DNA of 64,000 nucleotides from Lonicera japonica (taxonomy: Eukaryota > Streptophyta > Magnoliopsida > Dipsacales > Caprifoliaceae). Shown piece by piece: positions 12,190 to 21,716 of this stretch. Under the pieces are notes generated by a model. It saw only the letters and a program-made list of their open reading frames with translations, did not search any database and was not told the origin of the DNA. A program made the translations under genes and the position numbers. Every line of letters starts with the position of its first letter. The first letter of the stretch is position 1. The DNA lies in the NCBI GenBank assembly GCA_021464415.1, contig CM038467.1, positions 27,025,248 to 27,089,247 of the forward strand, read 5' to 3'.

Positions 12190-12540
12190 GATGACAGGAT
12201 CTTAGACGACGTAGAAACTATACCTACGTTGCCTAAGACAAAACTTAGGCGACTTATGTAAAGATTATATGTCGCCTCAGATCCAGTCAAAGCCCTAGTT
12301 GACCACCACTTAAAAGTGTCGGTGGTCTATAGCTTTTGGGCGACGTACAAATTTGAATACGTCGCCTCAGATTACATTAGGCGACGTAGGTGATACATAC
12401 GTCGCCTAAGAAACTATTAGGCAACGTATAGTATAAGTACGTCGCCTAAGATTATTTGAGGCGACGTGTAATTAGTAAGTCGCCTAAGATAATCCATGGC
12501 AACGTACGTATATTGACTACGTCACCTTGGAGCCTTACTG
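12190..12540. repeat. CACTA right subterminal repeats
   Basis: This holds about fourteen copies of the motif found at the left end (for example 12202, 12222, 12242, 12267, 12337, 12358, 12378, 12397, 12418, 12440, 12456 and 12474), alternating in orientation. A lone copy lies further in, near 11900. Confidence 0.85.
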
Positions 12541-12548
12541 GTGTAGTG

Positions 12549-13184
12549 AAGGAGCTCGATGAGAGAGGAGGAGGTTTAGACGGTAGTGGAAGAAAGTTAA
12601 ACGTTGGATTCTCCGTTTAATTTTGACCCATCTGTAAACGAAATAAGCTGGGACCCACCTCAAACACACTAATGCGTACGCATTAGTGCGTTTGAGAAAT
12701 AAACTACATATATATATGTGTGTGTGTGTATAAGACCATCTTTATGGTTAAGTAAAAAAAATTTGGAATTCCCATGTGTAAAATTAACTTTATGAAAAAA
12801 TTGAAATCTAAAAAAAATATACTTCAATGTATATCTATAAATCTTGCATAAAAAATTAAAAGAATCAATACGATAGTAATACATATTAGATGTCATTTTA
12901 TGTGGTTCTTAACATTTTTTTCCTTAAATTCTTTTATTAATAATTTTATAATATCAATGAATCTTGCTTTATTCGTCTTGATGAGTAGATTTCAAATATA
13001 TAATTTTTATTTGAATCCATATTCTATATTAAAAATCATTACATTTTTAAATTTTATAAAAAGGATTTGAACAAAAAGAAAGCTGACATGCTTGCCATGT
13101 TGGACGCCACGTCAACAATCCCTTTCTTCTTCTTTTTTTTTTATGCTGTTTGCCTAAAGATTATGATTGTAATGAAATAACAAC
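12549..13184 (-). repeat. MULE right terminal inverted repeat, outer piece
   Basis: Continues the arm interrupted at 6857 and matches the left arm inverted (GGGTCCCAGC block at 1698 with 12652, GACATCTAATATG block at 1168 with 12884). It contains a short TG repeat at about 12717-12732. Its first 22 bases repeat, with two changes, the 22 bases just left of the CACTA insert. Confidence 0.82.
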
Positions 13185-13660
13185 TTTAAAAATAACATTG
13201 TTAAAGATGTTATGGACACAGTTAAAACCAATGTTGAATTTTCAAATTTATTTTATAGTTTTCCCTTAATAATATCTTACCATAATTTATTATAATCAAC
13301 AATTAATAGATACTAGAAAATTTCAAATGCGGACTATTTCGAATGTACTGAAGTGTTTGGGACAGTTATTCGTTGCTAAAAACATAGCCCTAATGTTTTG
13401 GCGACAAAAAATCGTCGCTAAAAAGCCTAGACCGCGTGGATTGGTCCGTACCAAAAATTCATTCTAATAGACACTGCTAATTAGGGGTATGTAGAAAACA
13501 AAAATTGTTAACCAAAAATGCCTTAAAATTGTTTCCTAATATCCAATCCCGACAAACATTAAACATATGATAAAATAAAGTTATCGTATTCTACCTTTTT
13601 ATCATACCCGTCAAACGCAACCTATAGTTATTCCTATTTTTTAATAACTTCATATTTAGA
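13185..13660. other. Intergenic, nothing recognised
   Basis: AT-rich sequence with no coding or repeat structure that I can support. Confidence 0.5.
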
Positions 13661-13664
13661 TATG

Positions 13665-14775
13665 GGTCATTTGGGTTTTTGGGATCCATAGTTTTGGCAA
13701 TCTTGAGTTAGGGGTCCACACTTTTTATTTCTTGAGTTTTGGGATCCAATTTTCACAGAACTGTTAGTCAAAGGAAAAAAACTAACGGTCAATGAAAATT
13801 GGTGCCTGAATTTCCAATTTTACCCATGGCTTATAAACGACATCCTCCTCCTCCACCTTTACTGTTTCCCCCCTCTCTCTCTTACACACACACAGTCTCT
13901 ATCTAAACCTTCTCCCCATTTCTTATTTTATCTCTAAAAAAATGGAGAAAACAATCAACAATAACTATTCGAAGATAATGTCCGATATCAGAATGCGATT
14001 GATACTTCAAAGCAATGAATATTGTGACAAGCTAGGGTTTTTGCAGAGGCAAGAAGTAACTGATTAAAAGAAACATTTAAATGTCTCAAATTAGTAAGCT
14101 TTAGGTCCAGGATTATGCGACTAAGATGATTATTCTCTAAGTAAAGTGTCTTCAACCAGGATGAACTATTAAACTCAGTTGAGATCTTACTGGAAAACTC
14201 ATTTTCGACGGTCGGACCAGGGACTTAAGGCAGACAAAAAGTCCTGTAAGTGGTTGGAGAAGTGGTTACCTGAAGGTAGAAGTTTCGGAGGTCGGAGGGG
14301 AGGAGGCCAAAAGGGCGTTGAGACGAAGGCTAAGGGTTTTGAGGTGGGTTAGGTTTCCGATAGTTCTGACGGGGATGTTACCGGAGAGAAGATCGAGGCT
14401 GCGGAGAGACAGACGGCGGTGACTTCTTGGTTGTTGTTGTCACATTGGATGCCAAACCATTGACAGGGGATTGGTAGGTGTCGTTCCAAAGTAGGTACGG
14501 TTGCCGACGACAGATTGAAGGCGAAGGCGATTGATAATTTAATAAGGTTTGTCAATGGGGTGGCTGGCATTGGTTTTTAAGTAATTTTTGCCTTTATTTT
14601 ATTTAAAGGATCATTTGGATTTTAAGATCTATAATTTTGATAATCTTTATATAAAAGCCCATAGATTTTATTTTTGAGTTTTGGGGTACAATTTTAATAA
14701 AACTATTAGTCTAAGGCAAAAAATTATCGGTCAATGAAAATTAGTGCACTTTCAATTTTACTCCTTGCTTATATT
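13665..14775. repeat. Diverged direct repeats flanking a receptor-kinase relic
   Basis: About 13665-13845 and 14600-14775 are similar in the same orientation. Shared features are GGTCATTTGG/GGATCATTTGG, TTGAGTTTTGGG, AACTRTTAGTC and CGGTCAATGAAAATT. They bracket a minus-strand LRR receptor-kinase fragment. They could be degenerate LTRs or other repeats; no TG..CA ends or target duplication could be fixed. Confidence 0.55.
14045..14570 (-). pseudogene. LRR receptor-like kinase ectodomain fragment
   Basis: Read on the minus strand from 14570, the sequence gives a hydrophobic leader-like start, then the LRR N-terminal motif PCQWFGIQCDNNNQEVTAVC. In shifted frames it continues with GNLTHLKTLSLRLNAL, NFYLQ then GNHFSN, STEFNSSSWLKTLYLENNHL and LTNLRHLNVSFN. 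This order matches the short-LRR ectodomain of the RKL1/RLK902 group of inactive-type receptor kinases. At least two frameshifts and a stop interrupt it, and no transmembrane or kinase part follows. It is a dead fragment, possibly carried by the surrounding repeats. Confidence 0.75.
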
Positions 14776-16060
14776 CTAGGATACACTACATTAAACCCAT
14801 AAATCATACATAATACAACACAATTCTTAGTTTCTTATAGATAACTTCTTATAATCTGTGCTTATGGACAACGGAAATTATTAATTTTTTTAAATATGTA
14901 CAATCCAATTTAGTGGAATAAAAAAATATTTATTTATTTTCATCTGCTGTACTTATGGCATGATAATTCACTGGTAGTAAAAGCTCAATTTTTCCTTTTT
15001 TTTATAACGTAAAATTGTAATAAACTTAAAACTTATTTAACTAATTTTTTTGATAATTTTAATTTCTAACATTTTTTATTCAAAACATTAAAAAGGAAAA
15101 TTTCTCATTGTCCACCAATAGTAAGCCTTATTTACTTATCACAAACAACAAAATAATATTACATTGTCAATCAGTTTTTAATCGAATTTATCATGGTTAG
15201 TTTAAAATTAACAATAATCAATAAATCATATTCCAATGTCAACATCGGTAGGTTTGGCAATAGTTGTGTATTCAGTCGTATTCAACTTGGTTATCTCAGA
15301 TTATTTGTTAAAATAACAAATATAGTTTGAATATTATTTCTTTACCAAAGAAATAAAAATCATTCATTTAAATCTGAAATGATAACACCTAAAGTTCGAT
15401 AAAGCACCATATGAACACGATCCAAATCAACAATTGACATGTTTAGTGAAATAGATCAATTAAGAAATACAAAAGGTTAGTGACTATTTGTTAAAAGATT
15501 AATTAATTAAGGAAAGATTGTGTTGGATATATTTCACACAATAGAAAACATGTTACTTATTTTACCAACAATCAATCTACATTTGTATTACTTTTTTTTT
15601 TCGTCACAAATTAAGTTTCACTTTTTTTTTCTTATATGTCAAATTAAGGGTTTCAGATAAAATATATCATTTTTAGGAAATACTCATATTATTATATTAA
15701 TTAAAATTTTATAATTTTAAAAGTTATATGTAAGGGAAAAGAGGGGGAAAGGGAGAGTGTAAGGTTGGGGGTAGGTGATAGGTGTAAATAAAGAGAGGTA
15801 ATGAAATGAAAAAAAAGTGGAGTCTCTAGAATATATTTAAATAAAAATAAGTAAGGTGTGATTTTAACCATTTGATTGGGTAAGAAAGATGCATTTTGAC
15901 CTTTAGATTGTCCATGTAGGACAATAGTCACATCAAATATCCTTCATTACTTCTCTCTACTTAATGGTGTTTAAACTTAATGGTTGAGAAAGATTAATTT
16001 AACAAAATCCTAAAAAGGGAATTAATCGAAAGAAATCAAAAATAGCAATAAAATCACCTG
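14776..16060. other. Intergenic, nothing recognised
   Basis: AT-rich, with no supported gene. A GGGAAAGGGAG-type purine stretch at about 15735-15770 is low complexity. Confidence 0.5.
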
Positions 16061-16079
16061 TAAAAAAAATACTGGTTTA

Positions 16080-16610
16080 AGGTTGAAAACAAATCACCTG
16101 AATTGTATATATTTGAATTGAGAGGTTCAATGAACCAAAACACAGCTTTAGTATAATTAAGTACAATATATCTTATTGGTTCAACATTTCAAAAATGCCA
16201 TTGAAAGAATTGAAATGTTAACCAGAAAAGTATAATTTCACAGTTAGAATAATCAGTCATGTTCTAATCATTTATGGTGAAAGTAAATGCATATAAGGAG
16301 AAAATTGAGGTTTTTAATTTTACATTCTTCTTCAAACAAATAGTACACACATATACTTGATGCTCAACCACGGGGGAGGGGAAAGGAAAACAGGATTCCA
16401 TAAAAAAATAATTAATATAAATTATTAAGTCACTATTTTTTTTGTAAGTCTATTTCAACTGGTGGTTAAACTTAATTAATTAATGGTTGAGATAGATCAA
16501 TTAACAGTTTGAGAGGTTCGATGAACTAAAACACATCTTTAATGTAATTAAGTATATTATTATATTTTATTAGTTTGACATTTCAAAAATGCCATTGAAA
16601 GAATAATGAG
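16080..16610. repeat. Two diverged direct copies of about 170 bp
   Basis: About 16080-16220 and 16490-16605 share GAGAGGTTC.ATGAAC, AAAACACA, TAATTAAGTA and ATTTCAAAAATGCCATTGAAAGAA. Around each is a similar TTAATGGTTGAGA.AGAT motif (about 15962 and 16480). Function unknown. Confidence 0.55.
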
Positions 16611-17702
16611 TTATACTCTAATTTACAATTTTTCTTTTCCTTTTCAGGTGTCTTAATTTTTTTTTTGGTTGTACATAACTAATGTACTAAACTTAGTATT
16701 AATTATCTTATGGAATTAATTAGATTACCTTAGTATAATTTTAAAAAGTCTAAAATGAAATAAAATTATTAGTATATTTGAGTTACGGTTCCATTAGCTC
16801 CCTCTACGTTTTATCTACTCAATTAACAAAAAAAATTGCCAATAACCAAAACACAAAAAATAAAAGTTATAAAAAAATAGTTAAAAAAAGTAAAAAATAA
16901 AAAGAAAATAAAACTAATAAAATAGTTAATTTTATGCAGAAGACGATTCAAAGAGGGTGTTAAGTAAATATCCTTATGCTTAATTAGCTCTTAGTATCAA
17001 AATAATAAATTACCTTACTACTTTTAAATTATGAGTTTTACTTTCTATTCTAAAACATAACTAAATAAATTAATATTCTAAATGTATTAAAGTTTTTGAG
17101 TTAGAGAGGAGAACATAGCTAAATAAATTAATAATTAACAAAAAAAATTTACCATTAACAAAAACACAAAAAATAAAAGTTATAAAAAAATAGTTAAAAA
17201 AAAGTAAAAAAATAAAAAGAAAATTAAACTAATAAAATAGTTAATTTTACATAGAAGAAGATTCAAAGAGGGTGTTAAGAAAATATCCTTATGCTTAGCT
17301 CTTAGTATCAAAATAATAAATTACCTTACTACTTTTAAATTATGAGTTTTACTTTCTATTCCAAAACATAACTAAATAAATTAATATTCTAAATGTATTA
17401 AATTTTTTGAGTTAGAGAGGAGAACATAGCTAAATAAATTAATAATTAACAAAAAAATTTACCATTAACCAAAACACAAAAAATAAAAGTTATAAAAAAA
17501 TAGTTAAAAAAAAGTAAAAAAATAAAAAGAAAATTAAACTAATAAAATAGTTAATTTTACATAGAAGAAGATTCAAAGAGGGTGTTAAGTAAATATTCTT
17601 ATGCTTAGCTCTTAGTATCAAAATAATAAATTACCTTACTACTTTTAAATTATGAGTTTTACTTTCTATTCCAAAACATAACTAAATAAATTAATATTCT
17701 AA

Positions 17703-18291
17703 GGTCTCGTTTAATTCAGGTATTAGGGTCAGTGGAATTAATAATACCAATATTAATAGTATTAGACTATTAATCCTAGTGTTAATTTAATATCAATACC
17801 ATGTTTGATTCATGAAGTATTAATGCTTGAATATCCCATGCTGATGTTAATACAATGTTTGGTTATGTAACTCGTATACGGGATTATATTTTGGAATAAC
17901 AAAACAAAAGGGTGCAAAGACAAAGAAAACAAAAGGTAGGGTGCAAATTAAAACATTCCCTACTTGTAATGCATTCTCGCGAGACTATTCTTTTAGGCTT
18001 CGTTTGATTCAAGTATTATGGTCAGTGGGATTAATAATACCACTATTAATAGTACTGTACTATTAATCTTGATATTAATTTAATACCAATACCATGTTCG
18101 ATTCATGCAATATTAATACTTGAATATCCTATGCTGATGTTAATACAATATTTGGTTCTGTAACTCGTATACAGGATTATATTTTGGAATAATAAAAAAA
18201 TGATAAAAATAATAATGATAATAAAAAATAATAATAAAAATAATAAAAAAATAAAAATAAAAATAAAAATAAAAATAAAAATAATAAATAA

Positions 18292-18343
<52 letters not shown>

Positions 18344-18345
18344 TA

Positions 18346-18389
<44 letters not shown>

Positions 18390-18637
18390 TAGTAGTAGTG
18401 ACATTTTTGAAAATATTATAGAAGTAATAGCATTATTGAAAATATATAATTCATTTTTCTTAATCTCGGATAAACAATACCACACCCCCTGGTATTAAAT
18501 TATACCACAAAGAGTGGTATTAAGTTACTCCCGGTATTCGTAATTCCAACACATTTGTGCGAACCAAACAAAGTATTATAAAAAAAATGGTATTAATAAT
18601 CCCATCCCACGTTTGAATACCTAAATCAACCGAGGCC
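17703..18637. mobile_element. Harbinger-like MITE with partial internal duplication
   Basis: Ends are GGTCTCGTTTAATTCAGG and, inverted, GGCCTCGGTTGATTTAGG. TAA lies on each side (17700-17702 and 18638-18640), the target duplication typical of PIF/Harbinger elements. The first about 190 bp recur at 17996-18190, so either a second related element landed inside or the 5' end was duplicated. An AAT/ATA microsatellite fills about 18190-18390. No transposase is present. Confidence 0.75.
18190..18392. repeat. AAT-rich microsatellite
   Basis: Imperfect AAAAT repeats give way to long runs of (ATA)n, broken once near 18345. It lies inside the Harbinger-like MITE. Its minus-strand reading frame of repeated Tyr/Leu/Phe is low-complexity noise. 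Confidence 0.9.
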
Positions 18638-19777
18638 TAAATGTATTTAATTTTTTGAGTTAGAGAGGAGAACATAGCTAAATAAATTAATAATTAACAA
18701 AAAAAAAATTCCATTAACCAAAACACAAAAAATAAAAGTTATAAAAAGTAAAAGATAAAAAAAAAACTAATAGAATAGTTAATTTTACATAGAAGAAGAT
18801 TTAAAAAGGGTATTAAATAAATATCCTTATACTTAACTCTTACTATCAAAATAGTAAATTACCTTATTACTTTTAAATTATGAGTTTTACTTTCTATTCC
18901 AAAACATAACTAAATAAATTAATATTCTAAATGTATTTATTTTGTAAGTTAGAGAGGAGAACATAACTAAATAAATTAATAATTAACCAAAAAAAATTTC
19001 CATTAACCAAAACACAAAAAATAAAAGTTAAAAAAAAATAGTTAAAAAAAGAAAAAAAAACTAATAAAATAGTTAATTTTGCATAGAAGAAGATTTAAGG
19101 AGGGTGTTAAATAAATATCATTATACTTAGCTCTTAGTATCAAAATAATAAATTACCTTATTACTTTTAAATTATGGCTTTTACTTTTTATTCTTGAACA
19201 TAACTAAATAAATTAATATTTTAAATATATTAATTTTGTAAATTAGAGAGAAAAACATAACTAAATAAATTAATATTTTAAATATATTAAATTATGCGTC
19301 AATATTTATCATATGCTTATATAAATAGATCACGTTAAGAATCAATTTTAATCATTAAATTATTGAATTAATTTGTGATTTTTAAATTATAAAATTTAGT
19401 GATCATATAGTGTAATGGGCGGTCATTTTCACCTAACAATGCTCATCTTCGCATTCCATATCTTTCTTTCTTTCTCCGCCGAAAAATCAGATCTGACCTC
19501 CAACGGTGTCGCTCTTTTCGAGACAGACCTAACTAAAACGAGATTAATTGGGTTCTTACCTTTTCTGACTCTCTCTCACTTCTCTGTTTTCCAGCAGAAA
19601 TGCATGATTCAAGCTTCGACTTCATTTTGAGCTCTACGAAGGTCTTCATCTAGTCTCCCTCCAATCAACTCAAGAAATCCCCTTTGTTTTACCGATATTA
19701 CTAAAATATTCGTCTTTAATGTAGTACTTCGACATATGTTCCGTATACTATAGAAGAGTCGCACGTTAATTTGTGCG

Positions 19778-20316
19778 ATGGACGTGAATACGATGTTTTC
19801 TTCGTCCTTTAGTTCTCGTCGTAAATACGATGTTTTCTTGAGTTTCATAGGCGAACAAGGCACGGCCAAAGTTTTTACTAATAAACTCTGTGCAGCTCTG
19901 ATTCAAGCTGGACTTAACACATTCTTCAAAGAGGAGGAGGTTGCCGATGATGTAGAAACGAGGGGAAGTACTGAAGTTGAGAGAGCAATTGTAGAATCTT
20001 GGGTTTCGATAGTCGTCTTCTCCGATCATTTCGCCTCGGCCTCTAACTCATCATCATCCGAATCCAAATGGTGTAGTGTTATGGAAGAGCTTGCGAAGAT
20101 ACTGGAATACAGGGGCACGATTTTTGAGGATTCAGTGTTGCCTGTTTACTATGGGGTTGATCCATCGCAAGTTCATGCGAGTATTAGAGAAGCTCTTGAA
20201 AAGTACGAGAAGGAGGAATTTGGAATCGAAAAATTGAGGAAAGCCATAACGTGGAGGGAAACCCTGAGAGAAACTATGGAGTTGGACTCCCGGGTCTTAC
20301 TGAACCCATCTGATAT
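19778..20316 (+). CDS. TIR-domain protein, first exon of a TNL-type receptor or a TIR-only gene
   Basis: ATG at 19778 opens a TIR domain beginning KYDVFLSFIGEQGT at about residue 16. It continues with the alpha-A/beta-B region (LCAALIQAGLNTFF), SIVVFSDHFAS, the SKWCSVMEELAKIL segment holding the Glu expected at the NADase site, and VLPVYYGVDPSQV. About 180 residues are encoded. GAT AT is followed by GTAAGT at 20317, a strong splice donor at the position where TNL genes usually leave the TIR exon; without splicing, translation would stop at 20320. TIR domains signal in plant immunity by NAD+ cleavage. The basic Arg in FRGE is Ile here (FIGE) and there are a few extra residues before SKWC. No NB-ARC exon follows in the next 12 kb, so this may be a truncated gene or a TIR-only product. 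Confidence 0.8.
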
Positions 20317-21116
20317 GTAAGTTCTCCCCAATTAAACTCTATGGTTGTCGAAATTTTTGTTGTTTGCCGGGTCTTATTATGCCGGTTGAGGATTCATGAT
20401 TTTAATATATATATATAGATCATGAATCCCTATTATTTAGCTACTTTGTTCACATAAGCAATAACTGTAAATGCAGCGGAGCAGTTAGGCAATATTTAAG
20501 GCTTTGTTTGATTGCAAGGTGGAAAAAGAAAATAAATTGAGTTAGTTTTAGTGAAAAAATGAAAATGAAACAGTCCAGATACTCTCCTGACGATTGACGT
20601 AGAGGTGATATCTTCTTGATTTTTAGGTTTTTCCATGAGGCAATTTCTTTCTTTACTTGATGCGTTGAAGAAGATATCTAAAAAAAAAATTTTCTACGGT
20701 GGGATAATTAAAAAATCCGTTTCGAAGGATGGAGAATTGGGATATACCACTCATGAAATTTAAAAATGAGTAACACCTCTATTTTTTCTTATTTTCTGTA
20801 TTTTCACACAAACTAGCTAAATTTATTTTCCTTTTCCATCTTTGCAATCAAATGGAGCCTAAGTACATAAAAAGGCCAGCTATATCAAAGTCATTATGCT
20901 GGAGGTAAGTCGTATAGCTTCGCATTTGTTATGGCTCGGCCCTTTTATGGCAAATATTGGGGCACAGACCCCTTTCTGTGTATCAACAAATGATAATACT
21001 TCCTTTCTTTGCTTAGGGCTTGCTGGTTCAGGTTGAAATATTTTCTGATTAGTTATGATTTTTCAAAGTTAATTTTAACTTCTTGTAAAAACCAATTTTG
21101 ATCATTTTCCAACTTA
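20317..21116 (+). other. Probable intron of the TIR gene, interrupted by a MITE
   Basis: Begins with GTAAGT. A possible small exon lies between an acceptor at about 20475 (AATGCAG) and a donor GGAG/GTAAGT at about 20911; with the MITE removed it meets a stop quickly. I recognise no domain in it. Confidence 0.4.
20500..20859. mobile_element. Harbinger-like MITE, family 1 copy A
   Basis: Terminal inverted repeats GGCTTTGTTTGATTGCAA and GGCTCCATTTGATTGCAA, with TAA duplicated on both sides (20497-20499 and 20860-20862). 360 bp, no coding capacity. Confidence 0.8.
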
Positions 21117-21716
21117 GGGTGCGTCTGTTTTTTCTAACATTTGATTGTTGAATGTTAATTACTAACGTTGAGTACTTAATGCTGAATTCAAATTTTGAAA
21201 ATGCTGTATGTTTTTTATTTTGAATAGTAAGGCACCGTTTGATTGCAAAGATGGAAAACGAAAATAAATTTAGTTAGTTTGCGTGAAAAGATAGAAAATA
21301 AGGTGAGAAATGTTACTCATTTTATGAGTATATATCTCCCATCCTTCAACATTTTTTATGGAAAAGTTTTACTCACCACCAAGTAAAGAAAATTTCTTCA
21401 TGGAAAAACTTAAAAATCAAGAGGATATCACCTCTATCACTTAACTTATTTTCCATCTTTTCACCAAAACTAACTCAATTTATTTTCTTTTTCCACATTG
21501 CAATCAAATGGAGCCTAAGTATTTGTATAAAACAATGCACATTAAGCATTCAGCGGGACTAATGCCTCTTAATGCTGAATGCTTAATCATTAAAAAAAAT
21601 TAGTCGTTAACGAAATAATAATTTAAAAAAGAAAAGAGAGAAGCAAACTGCTTATTTCATTTCTGAATGCTTAAAACTATCCCATTAAGCATTGAGGGCA
21701 AAAACAAACACGTCTT
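21117..21716. mobile_element. MITE with GTGCGTCTGTTTTT-type ends, probably hAT-related
   Basis: The left end GGGTGCGTCTGTTTTTTC pairs imperfectly with the right end read inverted (AAAGACGTGTTTGTTTTTGC). Internal blocks around GAATGCTTAATCATT and CTTAAAACTATCCCATTAAGC recur at 33880-34005 and 34205-34355. A second MITE is nested at 21231-21515. The 8-bp duplication expected for hAT was not clear. Confidence 0.5.
21231..21515. mobile_element. Harbinger-like MITE, family 1 copy B, nested
   Basis: Ends GGCACCGTTTGATTGCAA and GGCTCCATTTGATTGCAA (inverted), with TAA at 21228-21230 and 21516-21518. 285 bp, sequence-related to the copy at 20500. Confidence 0.82.

Larger units (their letters stand above)
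6858..12548 (-). mobile_element. CACTA (En/Spm-type) DNA transposon, 5.7 kb
   Basis: The right tip, read on the minus strand, begins CACTACACCAGTAAGGC. The left tip is a related but eroded CAATATGTCCAAAGGGC. A 3-bp AAG flanks both ends (6855-6857 and 12549-12551), as expected for CACTA elements. Both ends carry dense TTAGGCGACGTA/TACGTCGCCTAA repeats. The interior encodes a TNP2-type transposase and a second, En/Spm-accessory-type gene, both on the minus strand. Stops, frameshifts and the eroded left tip suggest an inactive copy. Confidence 0.93.
883..13184 (+). mobile_element. Long-TIR MULE (Mutator-like) with FAR1-type transposase, split by a CACTA element
   Basis: The left arm (883 to about 2185) reads as the reverse complement of the right arm, which lies in two pieces (about 6540-6857 and 12549-13184) on either side of an inserted CACTA element. 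Without that insert the MULE is about 6.6 kb. Matching landmarks include the palindromic CATTAGTG-containing block at 1665-1695 and 12663-12695, and the block near 1160-1185 that matches 12880-12900 inverted. The element encloses a FAR1-like transposase relic on the plus strand. Long inverted repeats and FAR1/MURA-like proteins are both known in plant MULEs. I could not find a clean 9-bp target duplication, so the outer ends are approximate by about 20 bp. Stops and frameshifts in the transposase make the copy non-autonomous. Confidence 0.85.
16845..19300. repeat. AT-rich tandem array, five units of about 300 bp
   Basis: Units start near 16845, 17155, 17462, 18715 and 19005, each with ACCAAAACACAAAAAATAAAAG, then ATAGTTAATTTTACATAGAAG, then GAGTTTTACTTTCTATTCC. 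Spacing is 292-310 bp where uninterrupted. The third unit is broken by a 935-bp MITE at 17703. Units 2 and 3 are the most alike; units 4 and 5 are more worn and the sixth start fades after 19200. Confidence 0.85.

Noticed and set aside
18177..18485. Minus-strand frame rich in Tyr, Leu and Phe
   Set aside because: It is a translation of the AAT microsatellite.
16845..19300. CRISPR-like array
   Set aside because: Units are about 300 bp, AT-rich and contiguous, without short repeats separated by unique spacers, and this is plant DNA.
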